Shown piece by piece: positions 24,544-33,994 of a stretch of DNA of 64,000 bases; the stretch's first letter is position 1; each line of letters starts with the position of its first letter. A program made the position numbers and the translations under genes. This stretch comes from G963675935 sp963823895. Lineage in GTDB: Bacteria > Planctomycetota > Planctomycetia > Pirellulales > Thermoguttaceae. Location of the stretch: the NCBI GenBank assembly GCA_963823895.1, contig CAWGNG010000020.1, forward strand, positions 558,001 to 622,000, in the 5' to 3' direction. The notes under the pieces are model-generated. The model saw only the letters and a program-made list of their open reading frames with translations, searched no databases and was not told the origin of the DNA.

Positions 24544-24587
24544 CCTTTTCACTAGCCCAGGCGTAAACGCCTGGGCTAGTGAAAAGG
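24544..24587. repeat. Family L perfect 44-bp palindrome
   Basis: Arms of 21 bp (CCTTTTCACTAGCCCAGGCG..) around AA, perfectly paired. It lies between the response regulator and beta-CASP genes (both minus). There is no T-run, so it is more like the other dispersed repeats than a rho-independent terminator. Nothing else is seen in the 24413-24666 gap. Confidence 0.85.
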
Positions 24588-24666
24588 AACGAGATGGAGG
24601 CAATTGTCCACCTCTGCCTCCGTCAACTTGTGTGTAACGACGAGGGCAACGTCCTGGCAGAGATGC

Positions 24667-25125
24667 CTACCCTTCGTCGCCGACTTCGCTGTGGCCGTTC
24701 GCCGCGCGGATCGCTTCGCGGACCAGGACCAACAGGGCGTTGGGATCGTAAGGCTTACGGAGAAAGTAGTGGCAGCCGGCCGCGCGGCAGCGACGCACCA
24801 GGCCCGGCTCCTCCTTGCCGCTGAGAATCAGAATCGGCACGGAACAGGTCTCCGGCGAATCGGCCAACTGCTCGCAGACCGCCAGGCCGTCGGCGTCGGG
24901 CAGGCCAAGATCGAGAATGATCGCCGAGGGCAATTCGGCCTTGGCCTTCATCAGGCCGGTGCTGCCCGAGTAGGCCGCGTGCGTGCTGAACCCCTGCTGC
25001 TTCAAGCGGTGCGAGAGGACTTCCGACAGCGTGTCGTCGTCGTCGATGATCAGCACCGAATGCCGCGGAGGGATCGCAACCGGCGACGGCCGAATCTGTG
25101 GAAGTGTTGCCAGTTCGCTTGGCAT
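24667..25125 (-). CDS. Single-domain response regulator
   Basis: 152 aa, one receiver domain (about residues 23-140) and no output domain. The acidic pocket is in SVLIIDDDDTLSEVLS, the phosphoacceptor Asp in AIILDLGLPDADGLAV, the Ser switch in PILILSGKEEP and the Lys in FLRKPYDPNALL. It likely passes phosphate to, or docks on, partners encoded elsewhere; no kinase is adjacent. The protein starts with a Pro-rich leader after ATG 25125. Confidence 0.92.
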   Translation of the reverse strand: MPSELATLPQIRPSPVAIPPRHSVLIIDDDDTLSEVLSHRLKQQGFSTHAAYSGSTGLMKAKAELPSAIILDLGLPDADGLAVCEQLADSPETCSVPILILSGKEEPGLVRRCRAAGCHYFLRKPYDPNALLVLVREAIRAANGHSEVGDEG

Positions 25126-25220
25126 AAGCAGGGGTTTGGCGGGTGTTCAGCGGGGACAGTCAAGTCTAGGGCAACGCCGGGAGAAGTCAAATGACGGCGT
25201 AATCGCACGCGGCCGACACG

Positions 25221-25301
25221 TACCCGGCACACGCCGTGTGCCGTTCCTGCGGTGCGGAGGGGGCTTCTTGGTCTTCCGGCACACGGCGTGTGCCGGATAC
25301 T
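25221..25301. repeat. Family K inverted repeat upstream of the M28 peptidase
   Basis: Two self-complementary arms, CGGCACACGCCGTGTGCCG (25225-25243) and CCGGCACACGGCGTGTGCCGG (25276-25296), point at each other within TAC...GTA-type ends. It overlaps the -35 region of the peptidase promoter. Confidence 0.88.
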
Positions 25302-25303
25302 TG

Positions 25304-25312
25304 TGCTATACT
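25304..25312 (+). promoter_or_regulatory. Extended -10 promoter of the M28 peptidase gene
   Basis: TGCTATACT: an extended -10 (TGn plus TATACT). No -35 match lies 17 bp upstream, where repeat K sits. The start would fall near 25319, very close to the RBS GAGGAG, so this is tentative. Confidence 0.4.
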
Positions 25313-25331
25313 ACCGCAGAGGAGTCCCCCC

Positions 25332-26894
25332 ATGAGACGCATCCCGCGATTTGCTTCTTCTTTGCTGGTAATCCTGCTTCTCTGCCGCGCATGGGCCGAC
25401 CCGCTTTGGGCGGCGGAAAAAAGCTCCTCCTACCACGCGGCGCTCGAGTCGATCAGGGCCGAAGAGCTGGGGCAGCTCGTGGGCCATTTGGCGGCGGCAG
25501 AGTTGGAGGGGCGCGAGGCGGGCACGCGCGGCGGCAAAGCGGCCGGCGATTATCTTGTCGAACACTACACCCGGCTTCATCTCCAAGGCGGCGGCGACAG
25601 CGGCGGCTTCTTCCAGCCCTTTGAGCCCAACTTCCGCAACGTGCTGGCAATGCTTCCCGGCAGCGATGCGAAACTCCGCGATCAGGTGATTGTCGTTTGC
25701 GCCCATTACGACCACATCGGCTACGGCGGCCGCGGTCTGAGTCTCGATGCGTACGGCGAGGTCCATCCCGGCGCCGACGACAACGCCAGCGGCACGTCCG
25801 CCGTGCTCGAATTGGCCCAGGCAATGACGATCCTCGCTCAGCCGCCGAAGCGGTCGATCCTTTTCGCCAACTGGGACGCGGAAGAGAAGGGGTTGTTGGG
25901 CTCGAAGCACTGGGTTGACCATCCGACGATTCCGCTCAGCCGCGTAGTGGCGGGGCTGAACCTCGACATGGTCGGCCGGCTCCGCGACAATCACCTGATT
26001 CTGTTCGGCACGCGGACCGGCTACGGATGGCGGCGGTTGCTGAGCAGCCACAACGACGGCGCCGCCTTCAAGATCGACTTTCCCTGGGAATTGAAAGCCA
26101 ACGCCGATCATTATTCGTTGTTCGAGCGCGACATTCCCGTGCTCTTGTTTCACACCGGCATGCACGACAACTATCACCGCGCCAGCGATCTGGCGAAGTT
26201 TATCAACAAGCAGGGAGTGCGGGAAATCACGCGGATGCTGTTCGCGGTGGTTTACGACCTGGCCAACTCGCCGGCGACGCCGGCGTTTCGTGCGGCCGCA
26301 CGAGAGGAGACGCCGGAAACGGAAAAGGCGATTCTCGATCAGGTTGAGAAGCCGGCCGATCGGCTCGGAGTTGGCTGGACTGAGGATGCCGCGGTTTCCG
26401 GCGGGGTCGTCGTCTCGTCGGTTGCACCGAACTCGCCGGCGGAGCGGGCCGGACTCCGTCCGGGCGATCGCATCGTGCGATTCGACGGTCGGCAGCTTCG
26501 CAGCGACGACGATTTCTACGCCGCGGTCTCCGCGGCCGCCAGTCCCGCCGCGATGATCGTGAAGCGGCCGGGCAAAGAAAAACCGCTCGCGCTAAGCGCG
26601 ACGCTGGCCGGCGATCCGCTGCGGTGGGGCATGACCTGGCGGGTGGACGACGCCGAGCCGGGCACGATCATCCTCACGTACGTGGTTCACGGCTCCGCGG
26701 CCGCTAGGGCCGGGCTTGTCGCCGGCGACCGCATCTATCGAGTCGGCGGCCGCGATTTCGCCGATGAGCCCGCTTTCGTCCGTCTGACGAAGACCCCCGC
26801 CGAGTCGCTGCCGCTATTGGTCGAGCGCGACGGCCGGCTGCGCAATGTGACGCTTCAGTTCCGGCAAGCCGAGCCGCTGAAACGGGCAGCGTGA
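25332..26894 (+). CDS. Secreted M28 zinc peptidase with two PDZ domains
   Basis: 520 aa with a signal peptide (FASSLLVILLLCRAWADP, residues 6-23). The M28 domain spans about residues 30-330. Its zinc ligands are in VIVVCAHYDHIGYGG, GADDNASGTSAVLELA (bridging Asp), NWDAEEKGLLGSKHW (catalytic Glu), LNLDMVGR and FHTGMHDNYHRASD. Two C-terminal PDZ domains begin at about residues 345 and 440 (SVAPNSPAERAGLRPGDRIV; GSAAARAGLVAGDRIYRVGG). An extracytoplasmic aminopeptidase; the PDZ pair probably tethers or selects substrates. ATG 25332 has GAGGAG upstream. Confidence 0.93.
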   Translation: MRRIPRFASSLLVILLLCRAWADPLWAAEKSSSYHAALESIRAEELGQLVGHLAAAELEGREAGTRGGKAAGDYLVEHYTRLHLQGGGDSGGFFQPFEPNFRNVLAMLPGSDAKLRDQVIVVCAHYDHIGYGGRGLSLDAYGEVHPGADDNASGTSAVLELAQAMTILAQPPKRSILFANWDAEEKGLLGSKHWVDHPTIPLSRVVAGLNLDMVGRLRDNHLILFGTRTGYGWRRLLSSHNDGAAFKIDFPWELKANADHYSLFERDIPVLLFHTGMHDNYHRASDLAKFINKQGVREITRMLFAVVYDLANSPATPAFRAAAREETPETEKAILDQVEKPADRLGVGWTEDAAVSGGVVVSSVAPNSPAERAGLRPGDRIVRFDGRQLRSDDDFYAAVSAAASPAAMIVKRPGKEKPLALSATLAGDPLRWGMTWRVDDAEPGTIILTYVVHGSAAARAGLVAGDRIYRVGGRDFADEPAFVRLTKTPAESLPLLVERDGRLRNVTLQFRQAEPLKRAA

Positions 26895-26916
26895 GGCGGG
26901 AGAATACTAATCTCGT

Positions 26917-27312
26917 ATGGCGCCTTCAGAAGACAATCCTTATACGTCGCCGCTACTGCCGCCTGAGGACGGCGATTCGCAGGCAGGGCGACCCTCGCAT
27001 TATATGTCGCCTGCGCCGGCGGAACGTGGCGAGGGAGACGACCGTTCGCCCATCGACAGGCTCGTCCTGCGCGCGTATCTGGTGTTGGGAACCGGCGCAG
27101 TGCTAGGCTATGCGGCGCTGGCCATGATTTGCCCGACAATTTGGGCAATCCTGACCGCTATGCTGTTTGCGACCGTGCTGGGCTTGGTTACCACGAAGGT
27201 CGTGCTCCGCATCGAAAGCCCGGGGAAAATGTGGTGCTTGACGCCGGTCTGCGGCCTGGGATGGCTGCTGATCTTGTGGCTTCTGTTTCGGTTGGCCGCG
27301 GTATTGTCGTGA
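26917..27312 (+). CDS. Small two-to-three-helix membrane protein, unknown
   Basis: 131 aa, not recognised. A Pro/Asp-rich cytosolic N-terminus of about 45 residues (NPYTSPLLPPEDGD) precedes three hydrophobic segments near residues 52-68, 72-92 and 104-126. The N-terminal NPYTSP pattern is common in planctomycete membrane proteins of unknown function. It follows the M28 gene by 22 bp in the same direction and may be cotranscribed. Confidence 0.7.
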   Translation: MAPSEDNPYTSPLLPPEDGDSQAGRPSHYMSPAPAERGEGDDRSPIDRLVLRAYLVLGTGAVLGYAALAMICPTIWAILTAMLFATVLGLVTTKVVLRIESPGKMWCLTPVCGLGWLLILWLLFRLAAVLS

Positions 27313-27415
27313 GCGCGCACATGGCGAGGGGGAAGGAGAAGATTGTCGGTAGAAATTTCAGCAAAGCGGAGAGGGTCTTTTCGACAACCTCCTCCGTCCT
27401 CTTCCGGCATCACTT

Positions 27416-28078
27416 TTAGGCGCAGCGGGATGGCTCCCCCGCCTCCCGCTTGAACGAGAGGTGGGGCGCCAGCACGGCGAGTTGGGAGGCGATGTAGTTG
27501 AAGTGCTTCTCGACGGCGTCCTGGAACGGCCGGAGTTTTTGCACAAAGACCGAATTGCTGGCAGCCATCGTCGCCAGGAAGATGCGATTGACCTCGGACG
27601 ACTCGATTTGAATCACCAGCCGCAGCGCGTCGTCCACGTCTTTCACGGCCGACAGCAGAGTTTCCGCCTCGCGCATCTCTTGATCGAGGCGAGCGACGTC
27701 ATCCCGCCAGACGAGCAAGTCGCTGATCCGCCAACCGCCGTACAGCGACGCGACCGCGCAGAGCCGCAATAGTTCCGCATGGTGTTGCTCCTGTTGGGCT
27801 AGCGTGGCGAAGAACAGCGACAGAACCGGCTCATCGAGCGTGCTTTCCGCCAACGTGAGATAGATATTCTCCGCCCGCAGTTCCAGATCGACGCACTGTT
27901 TGAGAATCGCCGCCGCTTCAGGATCGGCCGGGCAAAGCACGCCGCTCTCGCTCAACAACGAAAGGAAGGTCCGATTGTTCCCAGCGAGCACGGCGCGGAA
28001 GAGCGTCTTCCAGCCAAAGCAACGGACCGTGACCAGCGGGTGAAAAACGATGTCCCACGTGCGAATCGCCCCAATCAT
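27416..28078 (-). CDS. Ferritin-like/rubrerythrin-type helical protein
   Basis: 220 aa, almost all helical. CVDLELRAENIYLTLAE and FFATLAQQEQHHAELLRLC give E-x6-Y and E-x-x-H spacing like the diiron helices of rubrerythrin-type proteins. The second pair is less clear (VIQIESSEVNRIFLATMA). Metal binding is plausible but unproven. It starts 65 bp before the glycosyltransferase gene ends, on the same strand. Function unknown. Confidence 0.6.
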   Translation of the reverse strand: MIGAIRTWDIVFHPLVTVRCFGWKTLFRAVLAGNNRTFLSLLSESGVLCPADPEAAAILKQCVDLELRAENIYLTLAESTLDEPVLSLFFATLAQQEQHHAELLRLCAVASLYGGWRISDLLVWRDDVARLDQEMREAETLLSAVKDVDDALRLVIQIESSEVNRIFLATMAASNSVFVQKLRPFQDAVEKHFNYIASQLAVLAPHLSFKREAGEPSRCA

Positions 28079-28143
28079 ATTATGCCTCGCGAAGCCTTGA
28101 TGATCGACCCGTCACTGTCAGACGGCGGAACGGCAAACGCGCA

Positions 28144-29667
28144 CTAACTTGCGTTGTCGCCGGATGACTTACTAAGTGAATCTACCTTTCTTGGCATTAA
28201 GTTGTCGCGCGGTCTACAGCAGGGCAACCCGGCGGCCGCGAAGATCGCCACAACCGGCATAATCGGCGCTCGCATCCGCATGTCGGTCCAATAGACGACG
28301 TGCCCGGCCAGCAAACAGCCGACCAACAGGACGCCCCACAGCCATGCCGAAGGGGGATGAGGGGGCGGGGGATTGGGGGCGGGGGATGTGAGAATTTGCC
28401 CCCTCTCTCGTTTCCCCTCTTCCTTCTTCTCTCTCCCCTTTCCCCTTCGTGCCGACCAGATGCCGAGCAACGCCAACGCGAACTCCGGCAGGTACCACAA
28501 CGCCACCGCATAGCGCGACAGGCGGTGGAGTGGCGTCTCGTCAGCCGTCAGCCGATGCGGCAGCGGCGACCAGAAGCGGCCGATCCGCACGGCGCAGGCG
28601 TAGAGAAACGTGCCGGGCTGGGTGCGAATCGTCTGCCAGGCCTCGGCGTAAGCCAGCCGATCGGCCTGCAATTCGTCGCTCGGGCGGCGGCGATCCCAAT
28701 CGGCGTTGAACCGGTCGGCCCGCCACACGCTGCCCCAACTGCCGTGGCGCAGCCAATCATAGAACTCCGGGTTGTTCGCCAAAAGCAGCGTGTATCCGCC
28801 GTGCGTCGTGGTGATGATCGGGCGGCCGAACTGGATTTGATTGCGAATCGCCCAGGGACTTAGCACGATGATCGCGCCAAGGGCGAACGCCGCGGGGGCG
28901 CGGAGTCGGCTGGCGATTCTGCCGCGGGCCGTTGGCCCCCGGCTATTGGGGACTGTCCCGATTTTCGTCTCGGCGAAAATGGGACTGTCCCCCTTGATGC
29001 TACGGCAGGCTCGCCAGCACAGCACGACTGCCACGGCGAGCGTCCAGAGCAAGAACGCAGGCCGACAGAGTGCGGCCAAGGCGAGCACGATTCCCGCCAC
29101 AATCTGCGGCAAGAATAGCCGGGAGTCAACGGCTCCCGGAATGCGAGAGGGGGGGCGACAATTCTCCGGGAGCCGTTGGCTCCCGACTATTGCAGCACTC
29201 GTCGTCTTGGTGTTGGGGTGGCAGTTCAACTGCCACCCCAACCCTGTTGCCGTCCCACGCTGTTCTGCCCAGGTCAATGCGAGCAATCCGGCCGTTGCCA
29301 GGAACGTCGCCAGCGTCTCGGTCATCACCAGCGATGAACTCCGCAACAGGATCGGATCGCAGGCGACCAGCAGCGCGGCCACGGCGGCGGCGCAGCATCC
29401 CAATCCCCACCATCGCCCCAGCAGGAACACTAGCCCGACCGTCGCCACGCCCAGTAGGACGTGCAGCATCATCATGGCGACGATCACGGTCGCGCTGTCG
29501 TGAGCGCCGACGAGCACACAGCCGGTCAGCACCATCGGATACAGTGGCGGGCGATAGGCCGCGGGTGCCCCGCCGCTGCCGAACGTCCCGTGCTCGACGA
29601 GATTCGTGGCCAGCCGCAGGTAGTCGTCGGGATCATTCTGCAGCGCATCGGGGGTCAGCCATAACAC
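28144..29667 (-). CDS. ArnT/PMT-like polytopic glycosyltransferase (GT39/GT83 type) carrying repeat inserts
   Basis: At least 507 aa with about ten membrane helices. The early YLRLATNLVEHGTFGSG and YRPPLYPMVLTG loops are typical of GT-C transferases that use polyprenyl-phosphate sugars, and a late TLLLANNPEFYDW loop lies in the periplasm. Three stretches are repeat-encoded and unlike the family. Residues about 141-177 come from families D and C, and about 224-246 (GDSPIFAETKIGTVP) from family G. Near 406-439 is a Lys/Glu then Pro-rich run. The start is doubtful: GTG 29667 is used, but hydrophobic coding sense (FVLCFALLIRC) continues upstream without an ATG, up to repeat S. The acceptor is unknown. 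Confidence 0.78.
   Translation of the reverse strand: MLWLTPDALQNDPDDYLRLATNLVEHGTFGSGGAPAAYRPPLYPMVLTGCVLVGAHDSATVIVAMMMLHVLLGVATVGLVFLLGRWWGLGCCAAAVAALLVACDPILLRSSSLVMTETLATFLATAGLLALTWAEQRGTATGLGWQLNCHPNTKTTSAAIVGSQRLPENCRPPSRIPGAVDSRLFLPQIVAGIVLALAALCRPAFLLWTLAVAVVLCWRACRSIKGDSPIFAETKIGTVPNSRGPTARGRIASRLRAPAAFALGAIIVLSPWAIRNQIQFGRPIITTTHGGYTLLLANNPEFYDWLRHGSWGSVWRADRFNADWDRRRPSDELQADRLAYAEAWQTIRTQPGTFLYACAVRIGRFWSPLPHRLTADETPLHRLSRYAVALWYLPEFALALLGIWSARRGKGREKKEEGKRERGQILTSPAPNPPPPHPPSAWLWGVLLVGCLLAGHVVYWTDMRMRAPIMPVVAIFAAAGLPCCRPRDNLMPRKVDSLSKSSGDNAS
28347..28453. repeat. Low-complexity G/A-rich insert inside the GT-C gene
   Basis: GGGGGATGAGGGGGCGGGGG on one side and CCCCTTTCCCCTTC on the other form a strongly strand-biased block. 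It encodes a Lys/Glu run followed by PNPPPPHPP in the transferase, between two hydrophobic helices. Confidence 0.55.
28948..28993. repeat. Family G palindromic element, copy 1 (inside GT-C gene)
   Basis: GGGGACTGTCCCGATTTTCG pairs with CGAAAATGGGACTGTCCCC. On the coding (minus) strand it reads GDSPIFAETKIGTVP, the same phase as in the kinase gene at 49881. It is preceded by another GC hairpin at 28921-28947. Confidence 0.9.
29115..29242. repeat. Adjacent family C (copy 2) and family D elements inside GT-C gene
   Basis: Family C arms are 29115-29140 and 29165-29190. A perfect 31-bp palindrome, GTTGGGGTGGCAGTT-C-AACTGCCACCCCAAC, lies at 29212-29242. Both are translated in frame, giving about 40 residues absent from normal family members. 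Confidence 0.88.
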
Positions 29668-29722
29668 GCCGCAACGAATCAGCAGGGCAAAACAGAGAAC
29701 AAAGCCAGCATTGCAGCAGAAA

Positions 29723-29790
29723 CTCGCGCAAAGGCGAGAGGCGCAGAGACTTCACCCCCTTTGCGCCCTTGCGCCTTTGCGTGAGGCTCG
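29723..29790. repeat. Family S inverted repeat (GCGCAAAGGCG type)
   Basis: CGCGCAAAGGCGAGAGGCGC and GCGCCTTTGCGTGAG face each other. It lies at the unclear 5' end of the GT-C gene and before the DUF4159 gene end; it may have cut the transferase leader. Confidence 0.65.
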
Positions 29791-29820
29791 TTTTCTTTCT
29801 CTTCTATCACACTTACTTTC

Positions 29821-32258
29821 CTATTGCTGCAAGGAATACAGTACGACGTTCAGTCCGATCTTCGCGGCGTCAGCGCGGACGTAGCCGCGGCATTCGAGCG
29901 AATCCTGCTTCTCCAGGGCGCAACTCAAGTCATAGGGCGAGAAGACGACGCCCCAGCGATCGCCGAACTTGATGCCCTCCAACTCCGGCGGGCCCTGCTT
30001 GGGCGGAGCGGCTTCGAGCCGGCTCCCGGCGGCCTGCGCTTCCGGCTCGTGCCGCGAGACAACCCGCAGGTCGGAGCCGCCGTAGGTCTTGCTCAGCAGC
30101 GGATCGTTGACGGGAATGCGCTCCAACTTGTGATCGGGGAAGATCGCCGCCATCTCGTTGCGGAACGACGCGGTGAACGCGCGGCTGGCGCAGATCGAAT
30201 CGGCCAGCAGCATTCCGCCCCGTTCGATGTATTGCTTGAGCCGCTTCCGCTCCAGATCGGTCAGGTGGAAGGCGGTCCGCCCGTGCATAAAGACGAGATG
30301 ATAATCGAAGAGGGCATTGTCGCTGATGTCGAGCAATTGATCGCGGACTTTCGTGCGGATCTTCAGTTGAACGGACGCGGCTTCCATCAGATTGGTGACC
30401 GCGCGCGGGGCGGAGTTGCAGCCGCCGGGGTGCCGCAGCGTGGCGACGTAGAGCCGGCCGCGTTCGATCGTATCCCGCGGCCCGCTCGGGATCGTGGACT
30501 GCAAGGTCTCTTCCTTGTATTTTAATTCCCGATTTGTGGCGTAGGCCAAGATGTTGATGCCCAGCGAGAGCGCGGCATCGATCTGCGCCTGCACCGGGCG
30601 GTTGTACTTTTCGCCGCGTGCTGGCCGCGAAAGCTCCCAAAGGCAGGACAGCGCCGGCCGCGGGTCTTGCGGCGGGTCGGGCGGAACGTAAACCACGCTC
30701 GTGCGGCAGCCGAACTCGACCCCCAGCACCGGACGCATTTGGCTCGGGTCGATGTCCTCTTCGGCGCGCCAAATCGGATGTTCGGGCTCGAGCAGCCGCA
30801 GCTTGTACTCGGGCTCGGGAAAGACCAGCTTCATCAACTTGCGGAAGCCGCCGTCGAACTCCTCGCCGCGCTCGCCGCCGCAGTATGCCTCGGCAAAGAG
30901 GAACCCGCCGCGGTCGAGATAATCGCGAGCTTCTGCGCCAGTTCCTTGCGGACCGCGGGCCCTTCCGGCACCGGGTCTTGGCTGCCGCACAAATAGAGCA
31001 CCGGCGCCTGCAATAAATCCTCGACCGTAGCCATGCGCAGATCGGACACCTGCCAGGTCAGGTCGCGTTTCCATTTGCGCTCGACGTAGCGGGTCAGGTT
31101 GGCCACGTCGCTGCGGTGCAGGTTCCAATCGTCGCCGGGGTGGTGTTCGAGCTTGTCCAGCAGCACCGGCCAACGCCCTTTCGAGAGAAACAGCAGCGCG
31201 AAACAGGTGCCGATCGTCGGATTGGACTCCCCCACCCCCCGCGACGTCCAGAAGCCCGAGAGCGGGTCTTGGCTGCGAACCAGATGCTCGGCCCCCTCGC
31301 GATACCAATCGGCGCGGCTGGGTTGGCCGGGCTTGGTGGGAAAGAGAGGAATGAACCGCTTGGCGGTGAGCCGGCCGACCCGTTCCAGGCCGTACAGGTA
31401 GTAGAGCACGTTCATGCCGCTGGGACCGGGGTTGTGCGCGACGGAGTAGTTCTTTCCGAGCCAGATCATGCCACGGTTGACCCGGTCGTCATCGTTGCCG
31501 CGGTGCGGCAGGCAACATTCGATGCGGTTGGTGGACGCGCTCGCATCGCTGGCATGAACGCGGTCGGAGGCGATCACCAGCGAGGTGATGCCGGCGCACG
31601 TCATGCTCCCCGTGCCATTGCGATCTCCCCGCTTGTAGCCCCACGAGCCGTCGGGATTCTGACACTTTTCCCAGTACTCCTTGGACCGTTCCCAGGTTTC
31701 GCTGCTGGCCGACACGCCGACGCGCTCGGCTTCGTGCAGCGCCAGTAGGGCGAACTGCGAATTGGAATTGTCACCGTCATCGCCGACGGGACCGAACGGG
31801 TACGTCCAGGCGCCGGCGTACCACGGCTTCTGGTTGCGGCGGTTGCGGTTGTCGCTGCCGATTTGCCGCTTCTCCAGCCAATCCACGTTGTCGCGGATCA
31901 ACGTGGCGTACTTTTCGGGGTCGGCGCGGGCGAAGACCATCGTTTGCAGCGAAACAACGTAAGTCTTGTCGGACCTAACTCCACTCAGATAATCCAGCGC
32001 TCGCTGCATGGCTTCGTCGTCGGCCGGCACGCCGCTGTTCAGCAGCGCCAACGCACACAGCGCGCTGACGCCGCCGTGCATCGGCAACGGGGCTTCATCG
32101 TTCCACGAGCCGTCGGCCTGCTGGCGGTTCTTCAAATAGGCCACTCCGCGGTCGATCGCCTGGCGGACCTGCTCGGCGGTGACATCCGCCCGCAAAGTCC
32201 CTACAATCGAAGCGAACACCCCGACAACGAGCACGGCGGAGGCTGCAAGGGGTTTCAC
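29821..32258 (-). CDS. Prenyltransferase/squalene-oxidase-repeat protein with C-terminal DUF4159 (apparent frameshift)
   Basis: About 810 aa over two frames. The first frame (32258 to about 30926) has a signal peptide and alpha/alpha-toroid repeats (GVAYLKNRQQADGSWNDEAP; YWEKCQNPDGSWGYK; QDPLSGFWTS). It ends in the start of DUF4159 (APVLYLCGSQDPVPEGPAVR, then KELAQKL). The second frame picks up RDYLDRGGFLFAEAYCGG and runs to KIGLNVVLYSLQQ. A missing C at 30924-30930 (AAGCTC[C]GC) would join them. Such proteins are widespread in Planctomycetes near MoxR-DUF58-BatA genes, which here start 360 bp away divergently. Role unknown; envelope-related by context. Confidence 0.85.
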
Positions 32259-32403
32259 GCGAACGCTCCTCCGTCGGCAATGAGGAAAAAAAGGGGGAAC
32301 GGGATCATAAGTATCTTAGAATTAAGCAGTTAAGTCGGCAACTCCCCCTGCGGACAATTGGGGGGGTGGTTTTGTCTCCCACGCGTAATAATGATACCAT
32401 CAA

Positions 32404-32592
32404 AGAAGGACGAAGCTCAAATGACGAATGACGAAGGAAGGACGAAGCACGAATGACGAAAGACCAAGGAGCGACGTGTAGCAGATGAGAAGAGGCACTT
32501 CTTGCCGGCCGCCACTTTTTTCGTCCTTCGTCATTTTCCCCGTCCTTCGGATTTTGTCATTCCTTCGTCCTTCGTCATTCGAGCTTCGTCAT
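32404..32592. repeat. Family Q repeats filling the 32259-32621 gap
   Basis: GACGAATGACGAAGGAAGGACGAAG-type runs on the left (32409-32460) and their reverse complements on the right (TCGTCCTTCGTCATT, 32521-32592) form a long inverted repeat. A CCCCTGACCCCTGA tract follows and runs to the MoxR start. Confidence 0.75.
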
Positions 32593-32621
32593 TTTCCCCG
32601 GCCCCTGACCCCTGACCCCTG

Positions 32622-33660
32622 ATGCCCCCTACCTCTCCCACTTCCGCGGCCAAGATTCGAAACCTCGGCGATATCTTGCAAGAGTTCAGCCAGCACCGGC
32701 GGCTGATGCAGGAAGAACTGCAAAAGGTGATCGTCGGCCAGTCCGACGTGATCGAACAGATGTTCGCCGCCATCTTCACCCGCGGCCACTGCCTGCTGGT
32801 CGGTGTGCCGGGGCTGGCCAAGACGTTGATGGTCAGCACCTTGGCCCGCATCCTCGACATCCAGTTCAAGCGCATCCAGTTCACGCCCGACCTGATGCCC
32901 TCCGACATCACCGGCACCAACGTGCTGGAGGAGGGTGAGACCGGGCGGCGCGATTTCCGCTTCGTCAACGGCCCGGTCTTCACCAATATCCTCCTGGCCG
33001 ACGAAATCAACCGCACGCCGCCGAAGACCCAGGCCGCGCTGTTGCAGGCGATGCAGGAGCGCGAAGTGACCGTCGGTCAGCAGACCTATCCGCTGCCCGA
33101 TCCGTTCTTCACGATTGCTACGCAGAATCCGATCGAACAGGAGGGGACGTACCCGTTGCCCGAGGCCCAGTTGGACCGCTTCATGTTCAACATCAAGGTC
33201 GATTATCCGTCGGCCGAGGAAGAGGAGCGGATTCTGGCGAGCACCACCCGCGGCGAAAAGCCCGAGGTCCACAAGGTTCTCTCGGCCAAGGCGATCTTGA
33301 ACCTGCAAAACCTGGTGAACAAGGTGGCCGTTAGTGAGTACATCATCCAGTACGTGTCGCGGCTAGTCCGGGCGACGCGGCCGAAAGACGCTTCGGCCCC
33401 GGCGTTCGTCCAGGAGCTGGTCGATTGGGGCGCCGGCCCGCGCCGGCCAGTTCCTCATTCAAGGCGGCAAGGCCCTGGCCGCAATGGACGCCCGCTTCTC
33501 CGTGGCCCTCGAAGACGTGCAGAAAGTCGCCATTCCCGTGCTGCGGCACCGCATCAGCACCAATTTCCAAGCCCAGGCGGAAGGGATGAGCAACGAGGAT
33601 ATCATTCAACGGTTGATCCGTGAGACCCCGCCGCCGGTGATACCGAAGTATGAGAAGTAA
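32622..33660 (+). CDS. MoxR-family AAA+ ATPase (apparent frameshift)
   Basis: About 345 aa. The Walker A is LLVGVPGLAKTLMVSTLAR (about residues 58-76), and Walker B is ILLADEINRTPPKTQAALLQ, with IATQNPIEQEGTYPLPEAQL as sensor/MoxR box. The sequence is normal to about 33437, where the reading frame changes. The new frame reads AGQFLIQGGKALAAMDARFS and ends IRETPPPVIPKYEK. Loss of a GC from GCGCGC would explain it. MoxR ATPases act as chaperones for vWA proteins; the DUF58, BatA and vWA genes downstream are the usual partners. The start ATG lies at the edge of a CCCCTGA repeat tract. Confidence 0.92.
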
Positions 33661-33745
33661 CCGACAAATGATCTGTAGAATGTGAAACCCAGAAACTCTT
33701 GCCGCAAAAGGGGGCGAGCGATAATATCAGCAGCGGAGGTGTAGC

Positions 33746-33981
33746 ATGGAACTTACAGTCGAGGAACGTCAGGCCGTTGAGAATGGGGATGTGGTCAAGT
33801 ACGTCATTCCCGGCTCCCACGTCGGGTGTGTTGTCGTGCGCGAAGATATGCTCGACCCCTGTGCGCCCGATTGGACTATTCGGCCTGCGACACGGACGAC
33901 CTTGCCGCGATGACGGCGGAGGTCTTGCCGGACGAAGAATGGACCATGCCGGAAGAACAGCCGACGCAACAGCCGTCGTAA
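33746..33981 (+). CDS. Putative antitoxin of the MazF/PemK pair (apparent frameshift)
   Basis: About 78 aa if one C is restored in the CCCC run at 33856-33859. The first frame reads MELTVEERQAVENGDVVKYV, then PGSHVGCVVVREDMLD, and stops at 55 aa; the next frame gives RLDYSACDTDDLAAMTAEVL and ends in an acidic tail. It precedes the toxin gene by 13 bp and has RBS GGAGGT. The acidic C-terminus suits an antitoxin that plugs the toxin cleft. It is not a recognised MazE family. Confidence 0.6.
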
Positions 33982-33994
33982 GCAAAAGGCGCCT

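Noticed and set aside
24544..24587. Rho-independent terminator
   Set aside because: The stem is perfect but no U-run follows on either strand, and it resembles the other dispersed palindromes.
27313..27415. Regulatory RNA or extra gene in short gaps such as this one
   Set aside because: No promoter, hairpin or reading frame with support was seen.
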